From Chitinophaga sp. CF418 (lineage in GTDB: Bacteria; Bacteroidota; Bacteroidia; Chitinophagales; Chitinophagaceae): a DNA stretch of 64,000 nucleotides. The translations under genes and the position numbers were made by a program. The notes below the pieces were generated by a model. The model saw nothing but the letters and a program-made list of their open reading frames with translations, had not been told where the DNA came from and did no database searches. Below are positions 1 through 9,827 of this stretch, piece by piece. The stretch's first letter is position 1, and every line of letters starts with the position of its first letter. The stretch is taken from NCBI RefSeq assembly GCF_900142925.1, contig NZ_FRCN01000002.1, forward strand, positions 558,001-622,000. The letters run 5' to 3'.

Positions 1-1062
1 CACCAATGGATTCATAACTCAGGTTCCGTGATCGCATCCGGAGACTCTTATGCTGTTAATCTGTTTAACCAGTTTAACAAGCAGGCAATGCCAGGTTTCC
101 CTTCTTTCACTGATGCAGATATCGATGATATCCTGGCTTACATCGCAGAAGAAGGTAAGGTAGACCCAACTGTAAAGAATGCTGGTACCGGCGGCGCTGG
201 AGGTACTACTACCGGTGCTGACGAAGACGGAGGCAACAACAGCCTGCTGTTCGGTATCATTACCCTGATCCTGGCGGTTGTAGCATTGATCCTGATGCAG
301 ATCAACAGTAACCTGAACAAACTGGCTGCTGACAAAGACGGAGTTGCCACACCAGAACCAGTTCCATTCTATAAGAACAAAGCATACATCGCCCTGGTGA
401 TCCTGCTGTTGTTTATCGTAGGTGGTTACTACACCATCAATGGTGCTATCGGTCTGGGACGTCAGAAAGACTACATGCCCGAACAACCAATCTTCTACTC
501 TCACAAAGTACACGCCGGCATCAACCAGATCAACTGTCTTTATTGCCACGCCGGTGCTGAGAAGAGCAAGCACGCCATGATTCCTTCTGAGAATATCTGT
601 ATGAACTGTCACAAGACCATCAGCGAGTATGGCGGTCCTGAACTGTTCACTGCAGAAGGTAAGAAAGTAAATGGTACAGCAGAGATCCAGAAATTATACG
701 ACCACGTAGGATGGGATAAAGCTTCCCAGAAATATACCAAACCTGGTAAACCAATCGAGTGGACCAAGATCCACAACCTGCCTGACCACGTTTACTTTAA
801 CCACTCACAACACGTAGTAGCTGGTAAACAGCAATGTCAGACCTGTCACGGTGCAATCACTGAAATGGATGAAGTTCATCAGTTTGCAGAGCTGTCAATG
901 GGTTGGTGCGTAAACTGTCACCGTACAACCAAAGTGCAGTTCGCAGATAATAAATACTACAGCATTTTTGAACAGTTCCACCAGGATGTGAAGGATGGCA
1001 AGATCGATAGCGTAACCGTTGAAATGGTAGGTGGTACTGAATGTCAGAAATGTCACTATTAA
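1..1062 (+). CDS. actA: Alternative complex III subunit A, multiheme cytochrome c (5' end outside window)
   Basis: The reading frame is open at base 1, so the N-terminus lies upstream of the window. The visible start resembles the tail of a class I cytochrome c domain. A Gly/Thr-rich linker and two hydrophobic segments follow (about bases 240-300 and 385-440). Then come five CxxCH heme sites, at bases 535, 598, 835, 907 and 1042. A monoheme domain fused to a membrane-anchored pentaheme module is the form this subunit often takes in Bacteroidota. It would accept electrons from the ActB iron-sulfur clusters and pass them toward cytochrome c or the oxidase on the periplasmic side. The actB-F genes that follow make the assignment firm. 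Only the missing 5' part is uncertain. Confidence 0.93.
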   Translation, partial: HQWIHNSGSVIASGDSYAVNLFNQFNKQAMPGFPSFTDADIDDILAYIAEEGKVDPTVKNAGTGGAGGTTTGADEDGGNNSLLFGIITLILAVVALILMQINSNLNKLAADKDGVATPEPVPFYKNKAYIALVILLLFIVGGYYTINGAIGLGRQKDYMPEQPIFYSHKVHAGINQINCLYCHAGAEKSKHAMIPSENICMNCHKTISEYGGPELFTAEGKKVNGTAEIQKLYDHVGWDKASQKYTKPGKPIEWTKIHNLPDHVYFNHSQHVVAGKQQCQTCHGAITEMDEVHQFAELSMGWCVNCHRTTKVQFADNKYYSIFEQFHQDVKDGKIDSVTVEMVGGTECQKCHY

Positions 1063-1201
1063 TAAACTAAATGAAGCAAATCGGGTGAAGGAAGCTGGGG
1101 ATTGTTAGCGAAGGTCAAATCGTTATGCCGGAATGCCATACTTCAAACGTCAGACTTCATAGGTCTTAAAAAATAATCCGTAACTCGTTAGTATAAATAA
1201 C

Positions 1202-4200
1202 ATGGAGCAAAAAAAGTATTGGAAAGGCTTGGAGGAGTTGCACAATACCAAGGAACATCAGGAGATTGTGAATAACGAATTCAGAGAGGATTTGCCTTTT
1301 GAGGAGAGTGAAAGCCTGTTGAATGCTACTACCCCCCGCAGGGACTTCCTGAAATACCTGGGGTTCACTACTGCAGCTGCTACAATTGCGGCCAGTTGCG
1401 AAACGCCTGTTAAAAAAGCAATACCTTATGTAAATAAGCCGGAAGAAATTACTCCCGGTGTACCTAACTATTACGCTTCCACTTACGCAGTAGACGGAGA
1501 GGTGCTGCCTGTTGTAGTTAAAACGCGTGAAGGCCGTCCTATCAAAGTTGATGGTAACGACCTGTCATCTGTAACTGGTAGTGCTTCTACAGCAAGAGTA
1601 CAGGGTTCTGTACTGAGCCTGTACGATTCAGCACGTCTGCGTTTCCCAACTATCAACGGTGCGGAAACAACCTGGGCAGAGCTGGACAAACAGGTAGCTG
1701 CTGCACTGGCAGGCCTGGGCAGCGCTCCTATCGTGTTGCTGACTTCTACTATTGTAAGCCCTTCTACCAAGAAAATAATTGCCGGTTTCCAGGCTAAATA
1801 TCCTGGCTTCCGTCATGTAACATACGATGCAGTATCCTACTCAGGTATGCTGCTCGCTAACGAAGCTTCTTACGGGAAAAGAGCACTGCCTGTTTACCAC
1901 TTCGAAAATGCAAAGACTATCGTAAGTCTTGGTGCAGATTTCCTGGGTACATGGCTGAATCCTGTAGAGTATTCAAGAGGATATGGTGCTAACCGTAAGA
2001 TCGATGCGAAGAAGCCGGAAATGAGCAAACATTTCCACTTCGAAAGCATGATGAGCGTTACCGGTGCTAATGCTGATGAAAGATATACTCATAAACCATC
2101 AGAGACCGGTGCAGTAGCACTGGCCCTGCTGAGCGCTGTAGGTGGTGCTGTAAGCAAACCAGCTATCGCTGACAAACGCCTGGCGGATGGTATCGAAAAA
2201 GCTGCGAAAGCGCTGAGAGACAGCCAGGGTAAAGCACTGGTTGTAAGCGGTTCCAATGATGTAAACGTACAGATCATCGTAAATGCCATCAACAACCAGA
2301 TCGGTTCCAATGGCACCACTATCGACTGGGCTTCTACTGTTAGCTACCGTCAGGGTATCGACAGCGACATGGCGCAGCTGGTAAGTGAACTGAATGCTGG
2401 CAGCATCGGCGCTTTATTCGTATACGGTGTGAACCCTGCTTATGATTACTATGACGCCGCGAAATTCATTTCCGGTGTTAAGCAGGCGAAACTGACCGTT
2501 ACTTTCAACGATCGTAAAGACGAAACTTCTGAACTGTTCAAATATGCGGCTCCTGCTCATCACTACCTGGAAAGCTGGGGAGATGTTGAAGGTCGTACCG
2601 GATATTTCAGTTTCATACAACCTACCATCGCACCACTGTTCAAAACACGTGCGTTCGAATCTACCCTGCTGGCATGGAGCGGAAACGCTACTTCCTGGGA
2701 AGATTTCCTGAAGAACGAATGGATCACCAAACTGGGTAGCCAGGAAGCGTGGGACAAAGTACTGCAGGATGGTATCATCGAGCCTGCACAGGCGCCTGCT
2801 TTAGGCGGTGCTGCTTTCGCAGGTGATGTAGCAGCAGCTGCTGCGAAGATCAACAGTGCCAAGAAAGGCGGTAAGCTGGAACTGGTACTGTATGAAAAAG
2901 TAGCTATTGGTAATGGTAAAGAAGCCAACAACCCATGGTTACAGGAAATGCCGGATCCAATCACCCGTGCTACATGGGATAACTACGCTGTAATTTCCAA
3001 CACCCTCGCTAAAACGTTCCACACAGAGCTGGGTGATGACTACGAAATCAACAATGACAGGACTGTACTGAAGATCAAAGCAAATGGTAAGGAAATCTCC
3101 CTGCCACTGCTGATCCTGCCTGGTATCCATCCTGAAGTAGTTGCGATCGCAGTAGGTTACGGACGTAATAACAATGCTGGTAAAGCTGCTTCAGGCGTAG
3201 GTAAGAATGCCTATCCGCTGGTAAGCTACAACGGTCAGACTTTTGATTATTTCGCTCCTGAGGTTTCTGTAGAAAAAACTTCAGAAATAGCTCAGATAGG
3301 TGTTACTCAAACACACAACAGTTACGAAGGTCGTCCTATCGTAAAGGAAACCACCCTGGAAGAGTTCATCAAGAACCCTAAAGAGGTGAACGAAGACCGC
3401 GAGGAATTATTCTCCAAATTCGGTGGTAATGAAGAGAAATTCCGTGCAGGCGGTACGCTGTATCCTGATGTACACCAGTATCAGGGTATTAAGTGGGGTA
3501 TGTCTATTGACCTGAACACCTGTTTCGGTTGTGGTGCATGTACTATCGCTTGTCAGGCAGAAAACAACGTATCAGTAGTTGGTAAAGAGCAGGTGCTCAA
3601 GGCGCATGAAATGCACTGGCTGCGTATTGACCGTTACTTCAGTGGTGACGAGAACAATCCGGAAGTAGTGTTCCAGCCTATGCTGTGTCAACACTGTGAT
3701 AACGCTCCTTGTGAGAACGTTTGTCCGGTAGCCGCTACCAACCATAGCTCTGAAGGTATCAACCAGATGGCTTATAACCGTTGTATCGGTACCCGTTATT
3801 GCGCAAACAACTGTCCATATAAAGTTCGTCGCTTCAACTGGAGAGACTGGAACGGTGCGGACAGCTTCGAAAATAACCTGTATGATGTAGCAGGTATGAA
3901 CGACAGCCTGACACGTATGGTGCTGAACCCTGATGTAGTGGTTCGTAGCCGTGGTGTAATGGAGAAATGTTCTTTCTGCGTACAGCGCTTACAGGATGCT
4001 AAACTGACAGCGAAGAAAGCTGGCCGTCCGATGAAAGATGGTGAAGCGAAGACTGCTTGTCAGGTAGCATGTTCTGCTGATGCTATCGTATTCGGTAACA
4101 TCAATGATAAAGAAAGCCGCATTGCGAAACTTCGTGGTGAAGAGCAGAAAGACAGGCTGTACTATGTGCTGGAAGAAACCCACACATTGCCTTCCGTGAA

Positions 4201-4300
4201 CTATCTGGCTAAGATCAGAAACAAAGCTGCTGAGCCTAAGGCAAAAGCACATCACGGTGAAGAAGCTCATCATGAAGCAGCAGCGAAACATGAAGCGTAA
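1202..4300 (+). CDS. actB: Alternative complex III subunit B, TAT-exported iron-sulfur molybdopterin-oxidoreductase homologue
   Basis: The 1032-residue protein has a twin-arginine motif (Arg46-Arg47, RRDFLKYLGF) followed by an Ala-rich hydrophobic stretch, which points to TAT export. The middle is the molybdopterin oxidoreductase-like domain, which in this family usually carries no molybdenum cofactor. The C-terminal ferredoxin-like part has four cysteine clusters, beginning at Cys774 (CFGCGAC), Cys829 (CQHCDNAPC), Cys861 and Cys923 (CSFC). This matches the family's three [4Fe-4S] plus one [3Fe-4S] arrangement. It would carry electrons from quinol to the ActA hemes. The extreme C-terminus is rich in His, Lys and Ala. 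It lies 139 bp after actA and 118 bp before actC, in the same direction. Confidence 0.95.
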   Translation: MEQKKYWKGLEELHNTKEHQEIVNNEFREDLPFEESESLLNATTPRRDFLKYLGFTTAAATIAASCETPVKKAIPYVNKPEEITPGVPNYYASTYAVDGEVLPVVVKTREGRPIKVDGNDLSSVTGSASTARVQGSVLSLYDSARLRFPTINGAETTWAELDKQVAAALAGLGSAPIVLLTSTIVSPSTKKIIAGFQAKYPGFRHVTYDAVSYSGMLLANEASYGKRALPVYHFENAKTIVSLGADFLGTWLNPVEYSRGYGANRKIDAKKPEMSKHFHFESMMSVTGANADERYTHKPSETGAVALALLSAVGGAVSKPAIADKRLADGIEKAAKALRDSQGKALVVSGSNDVNVQIIVNAINNQIGSNGTTIDWASTVSYRQGIDSDMAQLVSELNAGSIGALFVYGVNPAYDYYDAAKFISGVKQAKLTVTFNDRKDETSELFKYAAPAHHYLESWGDVEGRTGYFSFIQPTIAPLFKTRAFESTLLAWSGNATSWEDFLKNEWITKLGSQEAWDKVLQDGIIEPAQAPALGGAAFAGDVAAAAAKINSAKKGGKLELVLYEKVAIGNGKEANNPWLQEMPDPITRATWDNYAVISNTLAKTFHTELGDDYEINNDRTVLKIKANGKEISLPLLILPGIHPEVVAIAVGYGRNNNAGKAASGVGKNAYPLVSYNGQTFDYFAPEVSVEKTSEIAQIGVTQTHNSYEGRPIVKETTLEEFIKNPKEVNEDREELFSKFGGNEEKFRAGGTLYPDVHQYQGIKWGMSIDLNTCFGCGACTIACQAENNVSVVGKEQVLKAHEMHWLRIDRYFSGDENNPEVVFQPMLCQHCDNAPCENVCPVAATNHSSEGINQMAYNRCIGTRYCANNCPYKVRRFNWRDWNGADSFENNLYDVAGMNDSLTRMVLNPDVVVRSRGVMEKCSFCVQRLQDAKLTAKKAGRPMKDGEAKTACQVACSADAIVFGNINDKESRIAKLRGEEQKDRLYYVLEETHTLPSVNYLAKIRNKAAEPKAKAHHGEEAHHEAAAKHEA

Positions 4301-4418
4301 GCAAGGTTGAGCTGATAAGAAAGAAAGATTAACAGAGAGATAAAGTTTTAAGTTTAGAACAATTAAAGCTCCTTATTCTGCATCCAGGTGCAGGTTAGGG
4401 GTAAAAGCTTAAAGAATT

Positions 4419-5900
4419 ATGCATTTAAAGTACGAATCCACACTAAGAGAACCATTAGTTGATGGGGTGAAAGATTACCACCAGGTAACAGAAGATATCA
4501 TCAGCCCGATTGAAGCCAAGCCTGGTAAATTGTGGTACGTGGGCTTTTTCATTTCCCTGCTGCTGCTGGGATTCGGTGTCTTCTCAGTAAGCTGGGAAGT
4601 ATACTACGGTACAGGTGTGTGGAACCTGAATAAGACCATCGGTTGGGGTTGGGATATCACCAACTTCGTATGGTGGGTGGGTATCGGTCACGCCGGTACA
4701 CTGATCTCCGCCATCCTCCTGTTGTTTCGCCAGGGATGGCGTACAGGGGTGAACCGTGCTGCAGAAGCGATGACGATCTTCGCGGTAATGTGTGCCGGTC
4801 AGTTCCCAATCTTCCACATGGGTCGTGTATGGATGGCTTTCTTCGTATTGCCTTATCCTAACACCCGTGGTCCGCTGTGGGTGAACTTCAACTCCCCGCT
4901 GTTGTGGGACGTGTTTGCGATCTCTACTTACTTTACCGTATCTCTCCTGTTCTGGTATTCCGGTCTGATCCCTGACTTCGCAACTGTGCGTGACAGGGCT
5001 AAAACCAAACTGCGTAAGTTATTATATGGTATCGCTTCTTTCGGCTGGACTGGTTCTACCAAACACTGGCAACGTCACGAAGCACTGTCGCTGGTACTGG
5101 CAGGTTTATCAACCCCACTGGTACTCTCCGTACACACCATCGTATCTTTTGACTTCGCTACTTCCGTAATTCCTGGTTGGCATACTACCATCTTCCCTCC
5201 TTACTTCGTGGCGGGTGCGATCTTCTCCGGATTCGCAATGGTACAGACCCTGCTGATCATCGTACGTAAAGTATTAAATCTCGAAGAATACATTACCCTC
5301 GGTCACATGGAAGCCATGAACAAGGTAATTGTACTGACAGGTTCCGTTGTAGGTTGTGCTTACCTGACTGAGTTGTTCATGGCATGGTATGCAGCCGTTC
5401 CTTACGAATTTGCTACCTTCTATAAATACCGTGCTGCTGGTCCGCTGGGTTGGTCTTACTGGATCATGATGACCTGTAACGTAATCACTCCGCAGGTATT
5501 CTGGTTCAGCAAAATGAGAAGGAACGTAGCCGTAACATTCGTAATGTCCATCATTGTGAACATTGGTATGTGGTTCGAGCGTTTCGTGATCATCTGTACA
5601 TCCCTGTATCGTGATTACCTGCCATCCAGCTGGAGCTACTATCGTCCATCCTGGCCTGAAGTAGGTTTCTACATGGGTACTTTCGGATTGTTCTTTACCT
5701 GCTTCTTCCTGTTTGCTAAATACTTCCCGGTTATCGCTGTAGCTGAGATCAAGAGTGTATTGAAGACATCCGGTGAAAGCTTCAAGAAAGATATGGAGAA
5801 ATATGAGGAACAGCCTGCAGAGCAATTTGTAGCTGGTTTACACCACCACGAAGATCATCATCATGATGCACACGGTGCTGTAGCGCACGCTCATAACTAA
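4419..5900 (+). CDS. actC: Alternative complex III subunit C, NrfD/PsrC-type quinol-binding membrane protein
   Basis: The 493-residue polytopic membrane protein has many Trp/Phe-rich hydrophobic segments of the NrfD (PsrC) type, about ten helices by family expectation. Motifs such as GHAGTLISAILLLFRQ and WWVGIGHAG are typical of the family. In alternative complex III this subunit holds a quinol site and may take part in proton translocation. The last 25 residues are a His/Asp/Ala tail beginning HHHEDHHHDAHG, similar in composition to the ActB C-terminus and the CoxA N-terminus. The ATG at 4419 gives a short cytoplasmic head before the first helix. It sits between actB and actD. Confidence 0.95.
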   Translation: MHLKYESTLREPLVDGVKDYHQVTEDIISPIEAKPGKLWYVGFFISLLLLGFGVFSVSWEVYYGTGVWNLNKTIGWGWDITNFVWWVGIGHAGTLISAILLLFRQGWRTGVNRAAEAMTIFAVMCAGQFPIFHMGRVWMAFFVLPYPNTRGPLWVNFNSPLLWDVFAISTYFTVSLLFWYSGLIPDFATVRDRAKTKLRKLLYGIASFGWTGSTKHWQRHEALSLVLAGLSTPLVLSVHTIVSFDFATSVIPGWHTTIFPPYFVAGAIFSGFAMVQTLLIIVRKVLNLEEYITLGHMEAMNKVIVLTGSVVGCAYLTELFMAWYAAVPYEFATFYKYRAAGPLGWSYWIMMTCNVITPQVFWFSKMRRNVAVTFVMSIIVNIGMWFERFVIICTSLYRDYLPSSWSYYRPSWPEVGFYMGTFGLFFTCFFLFAKYFPVIAVAEIKSVLKTSGESFKKDMEKYEEQPAEQFVAGLHHHEDHHHDAHGAVAHAHN

Positions 5901-5974
5901 TCTTATCACCGGGTTGCACCGGGCATGTAAAGAGATCTGGATTTCGTTTTTTAGACTAAGAATTTTTTAAACAT

Positions 5975-6571
5975 ATGGCGGTTAAAAATTTTGTTGTAGC
6001 AAGTTTTAGTGATGAGGCGGTATTGTTTCCGGCAGTGAAAAAAGTAAGAACTGCAGGTTACAAGATTCACGATGTGTACACACCATTTCCTGTGCATGGT
6101 CTTGACCAGGCATTGGGTCTGCGGGAAACCAGCCTGCACACTGCCGGCTTCATATACGGTATCACCGGTACTACTACGGCATTATCCTGCATGAGTTGGG
6201 TATTTAACTCTGACTGGCCTATGAATATAGGTGGTAAACCACACTTTCCGCTGCCAGCGTTCATTCCTATCACTTTCGAGTTGACAGTATTGTTCTCTGC
6301 AGTAGGTATGGTGCTCACATTCTGCTACCTGTGTCAGCTGGCTCCTTTTGTAAAGAAGCATATCTTCCATCCCCGTCAGACAGACGATCTGTTTGTAATG
6401 GCGATCGAAGTAACTGCCAAGACCAATACTGAAGAGCTGAAAAGCTTCCTCGCAAGTGTCGGCGGACAGCAGATCAATGAGCAGCGTGCGGAAGCAGGTT
6501 GGTGGTATGGTCGTTTCGACCAGGAAGACCGCCTGTTTGAAACCAAACGGGTAGAAGCTGTTAATGCATAA
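5975..6571 (+). CDS. actD: Alternative complex III subunit D (DUF3341)
   Basis: The 198-residue protein matches the DUF3341/ActD family. It has a soluble N-terminal half with the typical VVASFSDEAVLFPAVKKVR opening, in which a ferredoxin-like fold binds a neighbouring subunit. A central pair of transmembrane segments follows (TALSCMSWVF... and FELTVLFSAVGMVLTFCYLC), then a soluble C-terminal tail. In known complexes ActD is a structural membrane subunit without cofactors. Order and spacing (74 bp after actC, 80 bp before actE) fit the conserved act operon. Confidence 0.93.
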   Translation: MAVKNFVVASFSDEAVLFPAVKKVRTAGYKIHDVYTPFPVHGLDQALGLRETSLHTAGFIYGITGTTTALSCMSWVFNSDWPMNIGGKPHFPLPAFIPITFELTVLFSAVGMVLTFCYLCQLAPFVKKHIFHPRQTDDLFVMAIEVTAKTNTEELKSFLASVGGQQINEQRAEAGWWYGRFDQEDRLFETKRVEAVNA

Positions 6572-6651
6572 ACTCAGAAATTAAAACTTTCCGGAGAAGC
6601 ATTTTCCCCGGGAGGAGCACACAGAACATAAGCTTGAATTATAATATACAG

Positions 6652-7308
6652 ATGAAAAGGACTTCCAACATATTGATCGCGGCTGCTTTGGTAAGTGGAG
6701 CTTTGTTATCGGCATGCGGAAAGAACAACAGAAAACCCGGCTCACATTATATGCCGGATATGTTTGAATCCCGTGCTTACGAGTTCTATAGTGAGCGTCT
6801 TTCTACAATGAAGCCAGTGGAAGGAACAGTAAAAAGAGGAGAGCTGCTGCCTTACCATCTGAAAGCGGCAGATACCGCACTGGCTAATGCAGTAAAAAAT
6901 CCACTGATTCTCACAAAAGCGGATCTGGAGGAAGGAAAACGTTTATTCAATATTTACTGTGCTATCTGCCATGGTTCAAAGCTGGACGGTAATGGTCCGC
7001 TGTACAATGGTGGTAATGGTCCTTACGTAGCTGCTCCGGCTAACCTGGGTAGCGGCCCTAAGGCCAGCTATACAGAAGGACGTCTGTTCCACGTAATGAC
7101 CTATGGTTTCAATGCTATGGGTAGTTATGCCAGCCAGCTGGATAGAGAACAGCGCTGGAAAATAGCTGCGTATATCCGTAGTTTCCGGAACAATGGAGCA
7201 GAAGCTGCAGCGGTTCTGGCTCATGACTCAACCCAGGCAGTTCCTGCTGCGCCAGCAGTAACAGCAGCGCCAGCACCAGCGGCTCAGGATTCGTCAGCGA
7301 CTAAATAA
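6652..7308 (+). CDS. actE: Alternative complex III subunit E, monoheme cytochrome c lipoprotein
   Basis: A TTG at 6634 would add six residues. I prefer the ATG at 6652, which gives a clean lipoprotein signal: MKRTSNILIA, then LLSACG with the acylated Cys. The mature part has one heme-binding motif, CAICH (from base 6958), followed by the GNGPLYNGG loop usual in this family. A probable distal ligand Met lies in the FNAMGSYASQ segment. The last 35 residues are an Ala/Pro-rich linker. The protein is a membrane-tethered periplasmic cytochrome c that would relay electrons from ActA within the complex or to the downstream oxidase. Confidence 0.92.
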   Translation: MKRTSNILIAAALVSGALLSACGKNNRKPGSHYMPDMFESRAYEFYSERLSTMKPVEGTVKRGELLPYHLKAADTALANAVKNPLILTKADLEEGKRLFNIYCAICHGSKLDGNGPLYNGGNGPYVAAPANLGSGPKASYTEGRLFHVMTYGFNAMGSYASQLDREQRWKIAAYIRSFRNNGAEAAAVLAHDSTQAVPAAPAVTAAPAPAAQDSSATK

Positions 7309-7347
7309 GATAAACTAGCATTCAATCAAGTATTTTAATATACAGTA

Positions 7348-8556
7348 ATGAAGGACCAATTTGTAGTACCGGCAAGATTAAAAACGACCAGCTTCGTGTT
7401 AATGGGGATTGGCTTGCTGACTTTATTGATCGGAATTTTTGCATTTCATGGTGAGCATGGCTCTACACGTTTCTGGGCTGGCCTCCTCCAGAACAGTTCA
7501 TTCTTTTTGCTGGTTACCTTAGCCAGTGCCTTCTTTATTGGCGCAACTACCCTGGCGCATGGTGGATGGCAGATCGGTTTCCGCCGCGTTCCGGAAGCTA
7601 TATCCATGGCAGTGCCTGTATTGGGTGGTATCCTGTTCATTGTGCTTATGCTGATCGTTTTCGGTGGAAAAGAGCATATCTACCACTGGGTAAATGCGGA
7701 GCATGTTAAACATGACGAAATATTAAGCTGGAAATCAGCTTTCTTAAATAAGGGAATGTTCACAGGTTTCTCTGTTGTAACTATCGGTGCCTGGATATTC
7801 TTTGTAATGAAACTGCGTAAGATGTCTATCGAGGAAGATGGATGGGATTTATCTGCAGAATCAGGCCGTCGCATCGTCTGGAGAAATACAGTATGGTGTG
7901 GTGGTTTTATCGTGATCTATGCGCTGAGTGTTGGTTCTACCACTCCATGGCTGTGGCTGATGAGCATCGATGCTCACTGGTACTCTACCATGTATAGCTG
8001 GTATACCTTCGTTAGTACCTGGGTATCTGGTATCGCATTGATCATTTTATTCCTGGTTTACCTGAAACGTAATGGTTACCTGCCAATGGTAAATGAAGAG
8101 CACCTGCATGACCTCGGTAAATTTGCTTTCGGTTTCAGTATCTTCTGGACATACCTCTGGTTCTCCCAGTACATGTTGATCTGGTATGCAAACATGCCTG
8201 AAGAGACTACCTACTTCCAGCCACGTGTATGGGGTGAATGGAGACCTATCTTCTTCCTGAACCTGCTGATCAACTTTATCACACCGTTATTGTATCTGAT
8301 GAAACGCGATACCAAACGTAACTATTCTTCCATGGTGTTCATCTCCATTGTGATCATCTGCGGTCACTGGCTGGACTTCTGGCAGATGGTAGGCCCTGGT
8401 ACTTACGGACACCTGGTGTTCCCGTGGTATGAAGCTGGTCTGGCTGTTGGTTTCGTTGGTCTGATCATATTCCTGGTATCTAACCAGCTGACAAAGGCTC
8501 CACTGGTACCAAAGAATCATCCGTATCTCAAAGAAAGTATTATACACCATACCTGA
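7348..8556 (+). CDS. actF: Alternative complex III subunit F, second NrfD-like quinone-binding membrane subunit
   Basis: The 402-residue polytopic membrane protein is related to ActC. It has the family's alternating aromatic helices and conserved WFSQYMLIWYANMPEET segment. It corresponds to 'quinol:cytochrome c oxidoreductase quinone-binding subunit 2'. With ActC it makes the membrane half of the complex. The gene follows actE by 39 bp and precedes the oxidase subunit II gene by 93 bp. This places alternative complex III and the terminal oxidase in one transcriptional run. Confidence 0.93.
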   Translation: MKDQFVVPARLKTTSFVLMGIGLLTLLIGIFAFHGEHGSTRFWAGLLQNSSFFLLVTLASAFFIGATTLAHGGWQIGFRRVPEAISMAVPVLGGILFIVLMLIVFGGKEHIYHWVNAEHVKHDEILSWKSAFLNKGMFTGFSVVTIGAWIFFVMKLRKMSIEEDGWDLSAESGRRIVWRNTVWCGGFIVIYALSVGSTTPWLWLMSIDAHWYSTMYSWYTFVSTWVSGIALIILFLVYLKRNGYLPMVNEEHLHDLGKFAFGFSIFWTYLWFSQYMLIWYANMPEETTYFQPRVWGEWRPIFFLNLLINFITPLLYLMKRDTKRNYSSMVFISIVIICGHWLDFWQMVGPGTYGHLVFPWYEAGLAVGFVGLIIFLVSNQLTKAPLVPKNHPYLKESIIHHT

Positions 8557-8649
8557 TCATCGGACATGTAAAGGAGATTCCGGTGTAAAATACCGGAAGT
8601 GATAGGTAATAACGAAAAGCATTAGATAACTTAATTATTTCAAATAGCA

Positions 8650-9717
8650 ATGTCAGGATATTTAGCAGTCTTAGTTGTTGTGCTCATATTCGTAGTCATC
8701 TTCCAGATTGCGAAGGCCAGCGAGTATGTGTCCATATTGAAGGGAGAAAAGAAAACGCGTCAGCAAGCCAACCGTGTAAATGGTACCCTGTTGATTGTCT
8801 TCCTGGTACTGGGCCTGATAGGTGTGTATTACTGTAACGATGCCCTGAAAGGTAGGATTGTTATGGAAGCTGCCTCTGAACAGGGTAAGGGGATCGATGA
8901 AATGATCAAGACCACTTTGATCATCACAGGTATCGTATTTGTAATCACCCAGATCTTACTGTTCTGGTTCGCTTACAAATATCAGGAGAAAGAAGGCCGT
9001 CAGGCGTTTTACTTCCCTCATAACAATAAACTGGAGTTGATATGGACGGTTATTCCGGCCATTGCGCTCACTATCCTGGTAGCTTTCGGTTTAAGACACT
9101 GGTTCCGAATCACTTCCGATGCACCAAAAGAAGCAATGGTAGTTGAAATTACCGGTAAGCAGTTCAACTGGCTGATCCGTTACCCTGGTAAAGATGGTCA
9201 GCTGGGTCGTAAAGATTTTAAAAAGATCAATGACGCTAACAATCCTGTAGGTCAGGATTGGGATGATCAACTGAATAAGGATGACTACATGGCTACAGAA
9301 ATGCACCTGGTAGTTAATAAACCTGTGAAGCTGATCATTGGTTCCCGCGATGTGATACACGACGTAGGTTTGTCTCACTTCCGTATGAAGATGGATGCGG
9401 TTCCGGGTATTCCTACTACATTATGGTTTACTCCGACGAAGACAACCAAGCAGATGAAGGAATTAACAGGCAATGCTGATTTTGTTTATGAAATCTCCTG
9501 TGATCAGATGTGTGGCGCCGGTCACTATTCCATGAAAGCAAATATCGTGGTAGAAACACAGGCTGAGTATGATGCATGGGCTGCAAAACAGGTAGCTCAG
9601 TATGCAGTGGCTAATCCTGCTCCGGCAGCTCCTGCTGCTCCGGCAACAACACCGGCTCCGGCAGTGGATTCTGCACATCAGGAAAAAGTAGTGGCGGTAA
9701 ATGAAGCTAAACACTAA
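8650..9717 (+). CDS. coxB: Cytochrome c oxidase subunit II (CuA subunit)
   Basis: The 355-residue protein has an N-terminal hydrophobic segment followed by the two-helix subunit II hairpin (IIKTTLIITGIVFVITQILLF and LELIWTVIPAIALTILVAF). Then comes a periplasmic cupredoxin domain. The dinuclear CuA ligands are visible: His in HDVGLSHFRMK, then Cys284 and Cys288 in CDQMCGAGHYSM with the His and Met four and seven residues beyond Cys288. An Ala/Pro-rich C-terminal tail takes the place of a fused cytochrome c domain, so this subunit is of the non-caa3 (heme-free) form. The electron donor is probably ActE or the ActA cytochrome domain. Confidence 0.96.
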   Translation: MSGYLAVLVVVLIFVVIFQIAKASEYVSILKGEKKTRQQANRVNGTLLIVFLVLGLIGVYYCNDALKGRIVMEAASEQGKGIDEMIKTTLIITGIVFVITQILLFWFAYKYQEKEGRQAFYFPHNNKLELIWTVIPAIALTILVAFGLRHWFRITSDAPKEAMVVEITGKQFNWLIRYPGKDGQLGRKDFKKINDANNPVGQDWDDQLNKDDYMATEMHLVVNKPVKLIIGSRDVIHDVGLSHFRMKMDAVPGIPTTLWFTPTKTTKQMKELTGNADFVYEISCDQMCGAGHYSMKANIVVETQAEYDAWAAKQVAQYAVANPAPAAPAAPATTPAPAVDSAHQEKVVAVNEAKH

Positions 9718-9827
9718 ATTTGTTTAGCCGAAGAGATTAATAATAATAGACGCAGGTATTTTTAAAATTATAAGATAAACTGGTAGCGGTACTCCCCGAT
9801 GACAGTTTTATATAAATAGAACCGATT